Notes under the pieces: model-generated
Database searches by the model: none
Seen by the model: only the letters and a program-made list of their open reading frames with translations
Told to the model about the DNA's origin: nothing
Translations under genes and position numbers: made by a program
Source: Leptolyngbya sp. BC1307
Lineage (GTDB): Bacteria > Cyanobacteriota > Cyanobacteriia > Phormidesmidales > Phormidesmidaceae
DNA: 47,759 nucleotides
Assembly (NCBI RefSeq): GCF_002286735.1
Contig: NZ_NRTA01000034.1
Location: 1-47,759, forward strand
Direction: 5' to 3'
Shown: piece by piece, positions 40,558 through 47,759 of the stretch
Layout: each line of letters starts with the position of its first letter
Position numbering within the stretch: position 1 is the stretch's first letter

Positions 40558-41313
40558 ATGCCTACCCCAGCGATTGTCAGTAATCATTTGACGAAAAAGT
40601 TCGGCGATCTTTCCGTGCTGCGAGGCATTGACTGTCAAATTGACCGGGGTGAGGTCGTTGCCATCATCGGCTCGTCAGGCTGTGGTAAAAGTACGCTGCT
40701 GCGCTGCTTCAATCGCTTAGAATCGATCAGCGGTGGTCAGCTTATTGTCAACGACATCGATCTGTCTGTAGCTGAACTCAGTCGCCGCCGCCTGCTAGAG
40801 CTGCGAGCCAATGTGGGGATGGTCTTTCAGCAGTTCAACCTGTTTCCTCACCTGTCTGTACTGAAAAATCTCTGTCTCGCTCCGCAAAAGGTGCTAGGCC
40901 AATCCAAACAGGAGAGCAAAGAAACGGCTAGCTTTTATCTCAATAAGGTAGGACTCAGTGAAAAGTCCCATGCCTACCCTGATCAGCTTTCAGGCGGTCA
41001 AAAGCAACGGGTAGCGATCGCCCGCGCCCTCTGCATGAAGCCAGAAATTCTGCTATTTGACGAACCGACCAGCGCCCTTGATCCTGAGTTAGTCGGTGAA
41101 GTTTTGCAAGTGATGCAGCAGCTCGCCCAAGAGGGCATGACTATGGTTGTGGTGACTCACGAAATGCAGTTCGCCCGTGAAGTTGCCAGTCGGGTTATGT
41201 TCTTAAACAAAGGTCAGGTAGAAGAAGAGGGCGATCCTCGTGAGGTATTGGCCGATCCCCGCAGTGAGCGGCTACAAAACTTCTTGAGCCGCATCAATAT
41301 GACGCTCGCCTGA
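40558..41313 (+). CDS. glnQ: polar amino-acid ABC transporter ATP-binding protein (GlnQ-like)
   Basis: 251 residues: Walker A GSSGCGKST near residues 38-46, Q-loop VFQQFNLFPHLSV, signature LSGGQKQRVAIARAL, Walker B EILLFDEPTSALDP, and the switch His in VVVTHEMQFAREV. Family features (FNLFPHLSVLKN, MQFAREVASRVMFLNKGQVE) place it with GlnQ/HisP. It is transcribed away from the permease and binding-protein genes across a ~240-bp divergent region (40318-40557). I see no firm promoter there; a short AGCCA-AC-TGGCT palindrome lies near 40416-40430. Confidence 0.94.
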   Translation: MPTPAIVSNHLTKKFGDLSVLRGIDCQIDRGEVVAIIGSSGCGKSTLLRCFNRLESISGGQLIVNDIDLSVAELSRRRLLELRANVGMVFQQFNLFPHLSVLKNLCLAPQKVLGQSKQESKETASFYLNKVGLSEKSHAYPDQLSGGQKQRVAIARALCMKPEILLFDEPTSALDPELVGEVLQVMQQLAQEGMTMVVVTHEMQFAREVASRVMFLNKGQVEEEGDPREVLADPRSERLQNFLSRINMTLA

Positions 41314-41322
41314 ATTTAGTGC

Positions 41323-41398
41323 TGCCTACCGCTAGGCAGATGCCAGCAGGATCTAAGTTCCTACATGCTGGAACTGCTTGAGTTATCTGCGGTAGGCA
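41323..41398 (+). other. large imperfect stem-loop between glnQ and the PAP2 gene
   Basis: TGCCTACCGC (41323-41332) is fully complementary to GCGGTAGGCA (41389-41398). Inside, CCAGCA (41343-41348) pairs with TGCTGG (41366-41371), alternatively GTTCC (41357-41361) with GGAAC (41370-41374). There is no T-run. The structure ends 6 bp before the PAP2 start codon, so it could stop upstream transcripts, hide the ribosome site, or be an inserted repeat. Confidence 0.5.
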
Positions 41399-41404
41399 AG
41401 GTAA

Positions 41405-42157
41405 ATGGTGCGTAAGTCCAAGACAGCAGTTCCGGCTGGCGTTAAAGCGATCGCCCACCGGTTTTGGCACGAAAGCTGCTCGCTCCCACCTGCCGCCTGG
41501 TCTCGCTGGTGGAAAACGCTTGCCGTTGGACTCGGCATTTGTGCCCTATTGACCTATTTGATGACCTGCTTAGCAATGGGTTGGGAAAATACCTGGCTGC
41601 AAGCCTGGGATGAGAAATGGCTTCTCATTTTGGAAAGCCGCTCCCCCCTTTCGTTCCCTCGCAGCATCACCTGGGAATCTCCCGGTAATACGATTGGAAT
41701 GCTGCCTATCTTCCTGATACTCACCGCCCTAACAGCCTGGTTTCGTCAGCCGATTATTGCCGCGACTGCAGTTGTCACCTACATCGGCCAGTTCGCGCTG
41801 GTGTGGATTAGCTGGGGAATGTGGAGCCGCGATCGCCCTGAGCTGATTGCGAATGGTATCGCGGCTCCCGGCTTGCACTCTTTCCCCTCAGGTCATGTCG
41901 TTGTTGTTACAACTATGTACGGCCTGATCTTTTACCTGTGGTTTCGCACGTCTCGCAACTGGCTAGAAAGGCTGATCGCGATCGCCTTTGGCACAGTTTG
42001 GATTGGGTTGATTGCCACTGCCCGCATTACGCTGGGGGCTCACTGGCCTAGCGACATCATCGTCGGCCTAATCGTCGGTGCGCTCTGGCTAGCTACGGTG
42101 ATCCTGGCGCTGGAAAAGAGCGATCGCATCGCTAGAAACGCTAAGCGACACCCATAA
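41405..42157 (+). CDS. PAP2-superfamily membrane phosphatase
   Basis: 250 residues with five to six membrane helices and the PAP2 motifs in variant form: WSRDRPE (C1), SFPSGH (C2) and ARITLGAHWPSDI (C3, catalytic His in GAHWPSD). Such proteins dephosphorylate lipid phosphates: phosphatidate, undecaprenyl diphosphate or similar. The N-terminal ~40 residues are basic and cytoplasmic. It follows a strong inverted repeat and is separate from the transporter operon. The exact substrate cannot be decided. Confidence 0.9.
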   Translation: MVRKSKTAVPAGVKAIAHRFWHESCSLPPAAWSRWWKTLAVGLGICALLTYLMTCLAMGWENTWLQAWDEKWLLILESRSPLSFPRSITWESPGNTIGMLPIFLILTALTAWFRQPIIAATAVVTYIGQFALVWISWGMWSRDRPELIANGIAAPGLHSFPSGHVVVVTTMYGLIFYLWFRTSRNWLERLIAIAFGTVWIGLIATARITLGAHWPSDIIVGLIVGALWLATVILALEKSDRIARNAKRHP

Positions 42158-42185
42158 AACCTCATACAGTCGAGGTATCTGGCTC

Positions 42186-43010
42186 CTACATCGGATCGAT
42201 ACTGCGATATTTCGCCTGAAATCCCATGTGAATGCCATACGCTACAAAGCCAACTCCCAACGTTAAGAGCACTGTTTCGTTCGCCGGATTGTTATTGAAA
42301 ACCGCCAGTGCCTGCTCGGTCGTTTTAATCTCATCCGCATCAAATAGCCAGGCCGCTCTCATCGCAAAAATGCCAATCACTGTATATACAACACCGCGCG
42401 CAGCAATACCCACCCGGCCTACAATAAACGCCCAGCGCTTAGCAACATCGGTCATCTTGTGTAGCTTGAAGCGTTTACGAAACTCCGCTTTGACTGCCCG
42501 GTAAAAGTAATAGCAGCCAATACAAAAGAAGACAAAACCCGCAGCCCCGATTAACCACCTGCCAAACGGCTGCCTCATGATGATGAAAACCCATTCCTCA
42601 GCCGATCTATCATCATCGTCTACAGGTTCGCTCAAAATGTCCACGATACTGTAAGCGATACTGGCATACACAACGCCGCTACAGCCATAGCCAATTCGGC
42701 GCACAATATCTGAGGCATCGCAGCCACTGTGCTCAGGATCTAAAAATGCTTGCAGAAAGCGCCACACGACGTAACCCATCAGGCTAGCCGCGATGACGAT
42801 TGCCAATACCCGCCCAAAAGGCTGGTTGGCAATGCTTCTCAATGCTCCCGTCGATCCCACTACCGTTTCATTCTGGTTGAAATCGAGCGCTGCCAGGATC
42901 GCCAGCACGCCCGTGCTCCCGTAAAGAATCCCCTTGGCAGCGTAACCGAAGCGGGCATAGTACTCAAGCCAGCGTTCATAAGGTTTGGGAGAGGGATTAG
43001 AGCTAGCCAT
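42186..43010 (-). CDS. DUF1206 membrane protein (copy 1)
   Basis: 274 residues with about six membrane helices arranged as three two-helix DUF1206 units. Each begins with a variant of ARFGYAAKGILYGSTGVLAI, GYGCSGVVYASIAYSIVDIL or GRVGIAARGVVYTVIGIFAM. The repeated G-x-x-A/S-x-G-x-x-Y pattern is the family mark. Linkers include FLQAFLDPEHSG and AVFNNNPANETVL. The function is unknown. The second paralogue starts 18 bp upstream, in the same direction. Confidence 0.88.
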   Translation of the reverse strand: MASSNPSPKPYERWLEYYARFGYAAKGILYGSTGVLAILAALDFNQNETVVGSTGALRSIANQPFGRVLAIVIAASLMGYVVWRFLQAFLDPEHSGCDASDIVRRIGYGCSGVVYASIAYSIVDILSEPVDDDDRSAEEWVFIIMRQPFGRWLIGAAGFVFFCIGCYYFYRAVKAEFRKRFKLHKMTDVAKRWAFIVGRVGIAARGVVYTVIGIFAMRAAWLFDADEIKTTEQALAVFNNNPANETVLLTLGVGFVAYGIHMGFQAKYRSIDPM

Positions 43011-43028
43011 ATCTGCTAATTTTCTGAC

Positions 43029-43850
43029 CTAATTCTCTGGCTGAATCCGGCGATAAACCGCCTGAAATCCCATGTGAATACCGTAGGCGATAAACCCTAT
43101 CCCCAAAATACTCAAAATCCACTCATCCGCCGGATTGTTATCAAAAACTGCCAAGGCTCCCTCTGTTGTCTTAATTTTTGAAGGGTCAAACGCCCAGGCA
43201 GCTCGGAGCGTAAAAACGCTGATGACAATGTAGATAACGCCTCTCGCAGCGTTACCTACTCGGCCTACAATCGTTGCCCAAGTTTTAGCCGTATCGCTCA
43301 TCTCGTACATTTTCATATGCTTACGAAACTCGGCTTTAATCGCTCGATAAAAGTAGTAGCAACCCAGGCCAAAGGCTAGCAGTCCGCCCGCGCCGACCAG
43401 CCAGCGTCCGAATGGCTGCTGCATTATCGTCAGTGCCCACTCCTGAGCCGTTTTTCCGTCCTCTGACGATGAGGATCTCAGAATGCCAACGGCGCTAAAG
43501 GCAACACTGGCGTAGACCAGTCCGCTCACGGCATAGCCAATCCGGCGGGCAATGTTTTGGGCATCGTGACCGCTGTGTTCAGGATCTACAAATGCCTGAA
43601 TGAAGTGCCACAATACATACCCCATCAAGCTAATAGCCAAGATAACTAACATTACCTTGCCATAGGGCTGACTGGCAATTGTTAGCAAGACGCCTTTCGA
43701 GCCAACGGTTTTGCCCGAGCTGAGGTCCAATGCCTGTAGCAATGCCAAAAGTCCGATGCCGCCGTAAAGTACGCCTTTGGCTGCGTATCCGAATCGGGCA
43801 AAGTAGGCAATCCAGTCTCCGTATTCCTTTCTGGGGTTAGAGTGTGTCAT
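43029..43850 (-). CDS. DUF1206 membrane protein (copy 2)
   Basis: About 273 residues, clearly paralogous to the next gene: ARFGYAAKGVLYGGIGLLAL, FIQAFVDPEHSG and GRVGNAARGVIYIVISVFTL. The ATG at 43850 has GGAG seven bases upstream; a TTG two codons earlier would be too close to that site. The two genes form a tandem duplication, diverged over the whole length (roughly 60-70 per cent identity by eye). Probably one operon; role unknown. Confidence 0.88.
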   Translation of the reverse strand: MTHSNPRKEYGDWIAYFARFGYAAKGVLYGGIGLLALLQALDLSSGKTVGSKGVLLTIASQPYGKVMLVILAISLMGYVLWHFIQAFVDPEHSGHDAQNIARRIGYAVSGLVYASVAFSAVGILRSSSSEDGKTAQEWALTIMQQPFGRWLVGAGGLLAFGLGCYYFYRAIKAEFRKHMKMYEMSDTAKTWATIVGRVGNAARGVIYIVISVFTLRAAWAFDPSKIKTTEGALAVFDNNPADEWILSILGIGFIAYGIHMGFQAVYRRIQPEN

Positions 43851-43996
43851 AGTCAATCTCCAGGCGGCAACGGGTGATGTTCCACATCATCGAGCCGCAA
43901 GCGTTACGGCGTCATCGATCCTAAGCGTGAGCTGGCAACTGAGCGCATGACGGTATTGGCCCTTCTATGACTCTTCACAAACCGGAACAAGGTAAG

Positions 43997-44034
43997 TAGC
44001 CGCAAGCAAGCTCATATACCTACACTTGCGGCTA
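43997..44034. repeat. 10-bp inverted repeat TAGCCGCAAG-N18-CTTGCGGCTA
   Basis: Perfect arms at 43997-44006 and 44025-44034, extendable by a G-U pair, in the gap between the divergent DUF1206 and small secreted-protein genes. The arms share TAGCCG/CGGCTA with the inverted repeat at 30154-30208. Confidence 0.6.
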
Positions 44035-44053
44035 TAAAAGTTTCTTTGCCCTT

Positions 44054-44404
44054 ATGAAAGCTGCCCATTTTCTGTCTGCTTTGCTGTTGACCTGGGGCTC
44101 GACGATGACCGCTGCCCTGGCTACACCCGAAATCGCTAGCGGAGACGGTATCGTCAATGGCGGTGTCCGCACCTGCCTCTCACGTACAGATGCCTTTGTT
44201 GGCACTTTAGAGGTCACCGTAGAGCGAGGCCGGATTGATCGTACGGGCTATTTCGGCGACGGCTCTTTTCGCATCCTTTGCTATCCCAATCCTTACGGTC
44301 AGGCCAGTCAGAGTTTGGTCGTCATTTTTGCTGCTCACGAAGACAGCTTCGATGTGGCCAATAGCTTTGTGCAAATTGCAGTCGATCAGATTGCCGATCA
44401 GTAG
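44054..44404 (+). CDS. small secreted hypothetical protein
   Basis: 116 residues. The signal peptide is MKAAHFLSALLLTWGSTMTA with cleavage near ALA-TPE. The mature part has two Cys (VRTCLSRTDAF, FRILCYPNPYGQ) that could form a disulfide, a central beta hairpin (GTLEVTVERGRIDRTGYFGD) and a C-terminal helix (FDVANSFVQIAVDQIAD). No enzyme motif or family is recognised. It converges with the GH57 gene. Confidence 0.65.
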   Translation: MKAAHFLSALLLTWGSTMTAALATPEIASGDGIVNGGVRTCLSRTDAFVGTLEVTVERGRIDRTGYFGDGSFRILCYPNPYGQASQSLVVIFAAHEDSFDVANSFVQIAVDQIADQ

Positions 44405-44407
44405 GCG

Positions 44408-44438
44408 ATCGCTGCCCAAACAATCAAACAGCAGCGAT
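44408..44438. terminator. hairpin between convergent genes, possible terminator
   Basis: ATCGCTG (44408-44414) pairs with CAGCGAT (44432-44438), and A-rich sequence follows. It lies between the stops of the small secreted protein gene and the GH57 gene. No strong T-run; weak. Confidence 0.3.
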
Positions 44439-44465
44439 TAAAAAGCGATTAAAAGAGTGAGCCGC

Positions 44466-45926
44466 TCAAAAATCACTGTCCAAAATCATCAGCCCGCGCC
44501 GGTAAATTTCTCTGGCGTAGTCTGTCCACTCTCCCTGCCCCCAGTAGCGAAAGCAGCTAGTCTGCAGCAGCAGATTGTGCAGCAGGGCATTGCGATATCG
44601 GTGCTGCTGCTTCAGGTCGGAGGCTTGAACAGTCTCTACCGCGCTGTGAAACCGATAGCTCAAGTTTTCCATCGGCTCCAGTACATTGCTATAGCCCTCT
44701 ACCCAGCTGCGGTCATTGGTCCAAGAGCCACCGGTCATCGTTAGGCCATCGGGTGCCTGGGCGATCGCCGCTGCTACCTTTTCAGCGGTGGGTTCGCCTT
44801 CAATCTGTGCCCACAGCCGCGCCTGTCCGACCGCCTGGCAACTGGGAAAGTCTGCCAAGGTAACCCCAGCATCTGCCAATAGCTCCAGGTATTCTGTGCC
44901 GTTGAAGGCTACCACCCCTTGCCTGCTTCCGCCCATCTCATGCCAGGCCCGCTTAAACGCGCTCGGAAACTCATTCATCATGACGCCGCCATTTTCCCCA
45001 TCGGCAATCTGGGTGACCAAAGGCGGAATTTGCTGCCCGCCCAGGGTCACAGGCGACAGCGTTTTGGCTTCATAGTAAGGCTGCATTTGCCCTACCAATT
45101 TTGTATCCGAGCCCTGAGTTTTGATCAGCACGGCAATTTCAGCAACTTCACCTGACGAGCTGCGCGCTACTAGCCGGTGCGGCAGATGCGGGTGCTTAAT
45201 TCCCTCGCCGCTGATCGCTTCCACCGTGTGCTCTTGCACCATCATCCACTGATAGCCACACGCCTTCAGCGCCTTCACCAAGACATACAGAGTTTCTGGA
45301 TGATTCGGCAACTGCATCTCTGGCGGCGAGAACCCACGCACTCGCTGCAGAGCTTCTATACCAAAGATGGCAGCGAAGTGATGCTGCCAGGCTTGTATAT
45401 GCAACTTTATATCTGGTAGCGGTACCGAAGCAGCGACGCCGTGTCCCCAAAAGGTGCCTAGCCACTCTACATAGGGCTGGTACTTCGGGTCGCAAGTCAT
45501 GCTTCGCAGCTTGTCTAGAATGTCCACTCGGCCCATTTGCTGCAGACCCCACAGCAGCGTGCCTGCGTAGTCCAACATGACTCTAGGGTTGTAGCCCTGG
45601 TCTACTAGCTCAGGAATAAAGTCGCCCATCCGGCTATAGCAGTAGGCAAACGGCCCGGCATTGTGATTATCCCCCTCATAGGGATGCTCAAACATGTGCT
45701 GCAAGTTATTGATCAGCTCTCCGTTTTGGCCTGCTGGGATGGTTGGCTGATGCATATGCAAGGCGACAGCAAACCCTGCCGACACATCCGCCAACCGTAA
45801 GTTCGTCTGGGGTAAAAAGACCGGACGCCGAGAGGCGATCGCCGCCTCGATTTCCCCTTCCCATCCACAGATATTCGGCAAACCTTCAATCAGTCCTGGC
45901 AAGCTTACAGATGAAACAGTAGCCAT
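44466..45926 (-). CDS. glycoside hydrolase family 57 protein
   Basis: About 486 residues. The N-terminal catalytic (beta/alpha)7-type domain includes FAVALHMHQPTIPAGQNGEL, YEGDNHNAGPFAYCYSRMGD and DYAGTLLWGLQQMG. GFSPPEMQLPNHPETLYVLV holds the probable nucleophile Glu. The second acid region is TQIADGENGGVMMNEFPSAF, followed by a C-terminal helical part. GH57 members act on alpha-glucans (amylopullulanase, branching enzyme); the cyanobacterial group is uncharacterised as far as I know. The ATG at 45926 is preferred over one 11 codons upstream because GGTAG lies just before it and the extension looks unrelated. Confidence 0.85.
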   Translation of the reverse strand: MATVSSVSLPGLIEGLPNICGWEGEIEAAIASRRPVFLPQTNLRLADVSAGFAVALHMHQPTIPAGQNGELINNLQHMFEHPYEGDNHNAGPFAYCYSRMGDFIPELVDQGYNPRVMLDYAGTLLWGLQQMGRVDILDKLRSMTCDPKYQPYVEWLGTFWGHGVAASVPLPDIKLHIQAWQHHFAAIFGIEALQRVRGFSPPEMQLPNHPETLYVLVKALKACGYQWMMVQEHTVEAISGEGIKHPHLPHRLVARSSSGEVAEIAVLIKTQGSDTKLVGQMQPYYEAKTLSPVTLGGQQIPPLVTQIADGENGGVMMNEFPSAFKRAWHEMGGSRQGVVAFNGTEYLELLADAGVTLADFPSCQAVGQARLWAQIEGEPTAEKVAAAIAQAPDGLTMTGGSWTNDRSWVEGYSNVLEPMENLSYRFHSAVETVQASDLKQQHRYRNALLHNLLLQTSCFRYWGQGEWTDYAREIYRRGLMILDSDF

Positions 45927-46045
45927 TTTTCTACCCGCGTAAAGGGACTTTGAGACCAAACTTCTCTGAACTTCAGTGCCTCTATGTAGGCTTCTTCTAT
46001 ATCCTCTATTTCTATTTTAGATAAGCAGGTCGGATAACGGGCGAC

Positions 46046-46411
46046 CTAGCTAATGGGCCTCGTCAAATCAATGGCCAATTCGTCTTTAACCCAGTTAATA
46101 ATCTGCTGACGCTCACTCGCCGTCAGGTAGAACCGCCCGGTCTCGCGGACGCGCTGATGAATCTCTTCCATATCAGATCGGGTGAGCAGGTCGGCGGTGA
46201 GGCCGATATCACACAAAATGTCGTCTTTGCCTTCTTGACCCAGCTGCCCGTATCGATAGCGACTGATCTGCTTTTCTAACCGGCCAAACGTATGAGCGTC
46301 AGCCGCCTCTAACCGTTCTCTGCGCTCTTGGGGAATGGGCTCTCCGGCCACCATCCTGGCATAGTCAGTATCGAGCATATCGAGCCTGGCGACTCCAGGT
46401 TGATCGTTCAT
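46046..46411 (-). CDS. hypothetical protein, charged helical
   Basis: 121 residues, highly charged and helical, without signal peptide or membrane segment. Notable segments are VARLDMLDTDYARMVAGEPI, FGRLEKQISRYRYGQLGQEG and LTASERQQIINWVKDELAID. I do not recognise a family. A start at 46411 (MNDQPG) is chosen over one two codons upstream. The nadC terminator lies directly before it, so it is probably expressed from its own, unseen promoter. Confidence 0.55.
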   Translation of the reverse strand: MNDQPGVARLDMLDTDYARMVAGEPIPQERRERLEAADAHTFGRLEKQISRYRYGQLGQEGKDDILCDIGLTADLLTRSDMEEIHQRVRETGRFYLTASERQQIINWVKDELAIDLTRPIS

Positions 46412-46423
46412 AAGCACATTCCC

Positions 46424-46463
46424 AAAAAAACAATGGATTAAGCCTAGTTCAATTGCTTAATCC
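46424..46463 (-). terminator. rho-independent terminator after nadC
   Basis: On the minus strand, GGATTAAGC (complement of 46455-46463) pairs with GCTTAATCC (complement of 46435-46443), followed by ATTG and seven T (46424-46430). It is a clear stem-loop plus T-run for the leftward nadC transcript. Confidence 0.8.
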
Positions 46464-46522
46464 GGTTAGTCGTCCCGTTTCGTAAATTAACTTAAGACTC
46501 GGCGACTGCGGCTATGGCGTTA

Positions 46523-46538
46523 GACCGAAATTTCGGTC
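46523..46538. repeat. 16-bp perfect palindrome GACCGAAATTTCGGTC
   Basis: A perfect 16-bp palindrome next to the nadC stop (46540). It resembles dispersed palindromic repeats of some cyanobacterial genomes and could also be a regulator site; no other copy was noticed in this window. Confidence 0.75.
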
Positions 46539-46539
46539 G

Positions 46540-47391
46540 CTACAAACGCATTCTCATACTCAGGTCTAGCCAGGGCGATCGCGTGATGGGCGCACTGCTC
46601 GAAATATAGTCCACACCGGTCTCAGCCACGGCTCGAATCGTCTCCAGACTGATATTCCCCGAAGCCTCAATTTTAATTCGCTGATGCGCTGCTCGGATTT
46701 TTTTGACGGCTGTTCTCATTAGGTCAAGAGACATATTATCTAGCATGATGATGTCCGCCTGGTGAGCGATCGCCTCAGCCACTTGCTCCAAGCTTTCCGT
46801 CTCCACCTCTATCGTCACCGGATAAGGCATTCGCTCTCTAATGCGGTCAATTGCCTGTGCAATTCCGCCGGCTGCAGCGATGTGATTGTCTTTAATCATC
46901 ACTCCATCGTCCAGCCCCATTCGATGGTTCTGCGCGCCACCCATAAGGGCCGCGTACTTTTCTAATATCCTTAGCCCGGGCGTCGTCTTTCGGGTATCGA
47001 CCAGCCGCGTGGGCAAGTCGGCAATCACCTCGGCGTACTGCTGGGTCATCGTTGCGATCCCACTGAGCCGCATAGCAAGATTTAGCGCCACTCGCTCTCC
47101 GGTTAGCAGCGTATCGAGCCGGCCCTCGATCTCAGCAATCACTGTGCCCTGGGTAACCGGTTCTCCCTCCCTAACCTCTGCTCTAAACCCTACTGCTGTA
47201 TCTAATAAGTAAAAAATCCGTTTGGCGACAGGTAGGCCAGCGATGATCCCGTCCTCTTTGGCTACCCAGTAAGCCTTGCCTCCCTGCTTACCTAAATCGG
47301 CTAGACCCAGCGTAGTGCGATCGCCTCGACCAATATCCTCCTGCAACCAACCCGTCAGCAGCCCATCTAAAACTATCCAGCTCGGCAGCAT
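46540..47391 (-). CDS. nadC: nicotinate-nucleotide pyrophosphorylase (quinolinate phosphoribosyltransferase)
   Basis: 283 residues with the type II phosphoribosyltransferase landmarks: GLLTGWLQEDIGRGDRTTLG, VALNLAMRLSGIATMTQQYA and RLVDTRKTTPGLRILEKYAA. Then come GGAQNHRMGLDDGVMIKDNH and IEVETESLEQVAEAIAHQAD. IEASGNISLETIRAVAETGV and the phosphate-binding VDYISSSAPI complete it. It makes nicotinate mononucleotide from quinolinate in NAD synthesis. The start at 47391 (MLPSWIVLDGLL) fits the family; in-frame codons upstream (to 47502) add an unlike extension. Neighbouring nadA/nadB are not in the window. Confidence 0.95.
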   Translation of the reverse strand: MLPSWIVLDGLLTGWLQEDIGRGDRTTLGLADLGKQGGKAYWVAKEDGIIAGLPVAKRIFYLLDTAVGFRAEVREGEPVTQGTVIAEIEGRLDTLLTGERVALNLAMRLSGIATMTQQYAEVIADLPTRLVDTRKTTPGLRILEKYAALMGGAQNHRMGLDDGVMIKDNHIAAAGGIAQAIDRIRERMPYPVTIEVETESLEQVAEAIAHQADIIMLDNMSLDLMRTAVKKIRAAHQRIKIEASGNISLETIRAVAETGVDYISSSAPITRSPWLDLSMRMRL

Positions 47392-47626
47392 ATCTCTACT
47401 AAAAAAATAATTGCTACGCACCAGCATAGAGCCAGATGCCTCACAACCGTTTCGTATAGGGCAATACAAACTTTTTGCCTTGAGCAGCCCAGCTGTGCCC
47501 AAAAACTTTTTCCCAAGAAAAAAGAGCCCAAACCAGACTTATCAGCCCAATAGGGAGCTAGTTGAATCGCTAGATTGCACGCAGAGAAAGGAATTCAGCG
47601 ATCCTAAAAAACTTTCTTCAAATCAG

Positions 47627-47656
47627 TTGACACATTCATCAAAAGGTCGCTATATT
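47627..47656 (+). promoter_or_regulatory. strong consensus promoter reading out of the window
   Basis: TTGACA (47627-47632), 18-nt spacer, TATATT (47651-47656); expected start near 47663. The transcript begins with structured GC-rich sequence (CCGCC-AC-GGCGG hairpin near 47679-47690) and no start codon with a ribosome site before the window ends. The strength and leader style suggest an rRNA or tRNA operon just beyond (inference). The region between nadC and this promoter shows no gene. Confidence 0.65.
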
Positions 47657-47759
47657 AGTTGAGCGCTGAAGGGAGCGACCGCCACGGCGGTTACTACCGG
47701 AGGCGAGGAGTAGCACCTAGAAAAGCGAATAATTTGGAAGAGAGAATTAACGAGACCCT

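Overview
The window is a piece of a cyanobacterial chromosome. The HIP1 octamer GCGATCGC recurs throughout, inside and between genes. Several products belong to cyanobacterial or mainly cyanobacterial families: an HpsE-like glycosyltransferase, a TIGR04376 protein, a cyanobacterial GH57 hydrolase and a D27/DUF4033 protein. The genus cannot be fixed from the sequence alone; a filamentous Leptolyngbya/Phormidesmis-like or related lineage is plausible (inference).

Left end (1-1800): a graveyard of insertion-sequence remnants (ISAzo13-type and ISAs1-type transposase fragments), a short piece resembling the start of an NADPH-dependent FMN reductase, and an intact mazEF-type toxin-antitoxin pair with a clear promoter and a palindromic operator. 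Positions 1808-10493 hold seven leftward genes: an RND efflux adaptor and pump, a His-rich metal-binding lipoprotein, a TauE/SafE-type membrane protein fused to a ferric-reductase/cytochrome-like C-terminus, a tail-anchored secreted protein, a D27-like isomerase and a DCC-family thiol oxidoreductase. The order suggests export and metal or redox handling at the envelope.

Positions 10494-22567 carry housekeeping genes: dnaE (one uninterrupted gene, without the split intein), acyP, hpsE, a signal peptidase I with an unusual membrane N-terminus, ffh, an orphan DNA methyltransferase and thrC. A candidate three-way-junction RNA precedes dnaE.

Positions 22721-29625 are the most interesting part: five consecutive rightward genes encoding a winged-helix-like protein, a DUF559 (Vsr-like) nuclease with an unknown N-terminus, a second winged-helix-like protein with an unrecognised conserved C-terminus, a 1058-residue protein with two P-loop ATPase modules (AAA/ORC-like, then HerA/FtsK-like), and an FtsK-type translocase fragment that has lost its Walker A motif. 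Together they look like an uncharacterised DNA-processing or anti-phage module. A ~970-bp gene-free stretch full of inverted repeats follows.

Positions 30594-47759 return to ordinary genes: murF; a JAMM protease next to a MoeB-rhodanese E1-like protein; yqeY; a TrmH-like methyltransferase of atypical composition; rlmH; a polar amino-acid ABC transporter whose binding-protein gene carries a frameshift; a PAP2 phosphatase; two tandem DUF1206 membrane proteins; a GH57 hydrolase; and nadC. The window ends just after a strong consensus promoter that reads out of it, probably toward a stable-RNA operon (inference).

A recurrent pattern is short perfect or near-perfect tandem duplications at gene edges. 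Three of them (dnaE, lepB and the PilP/GspC-like gene) duplicate the last codons together with the stop codon.
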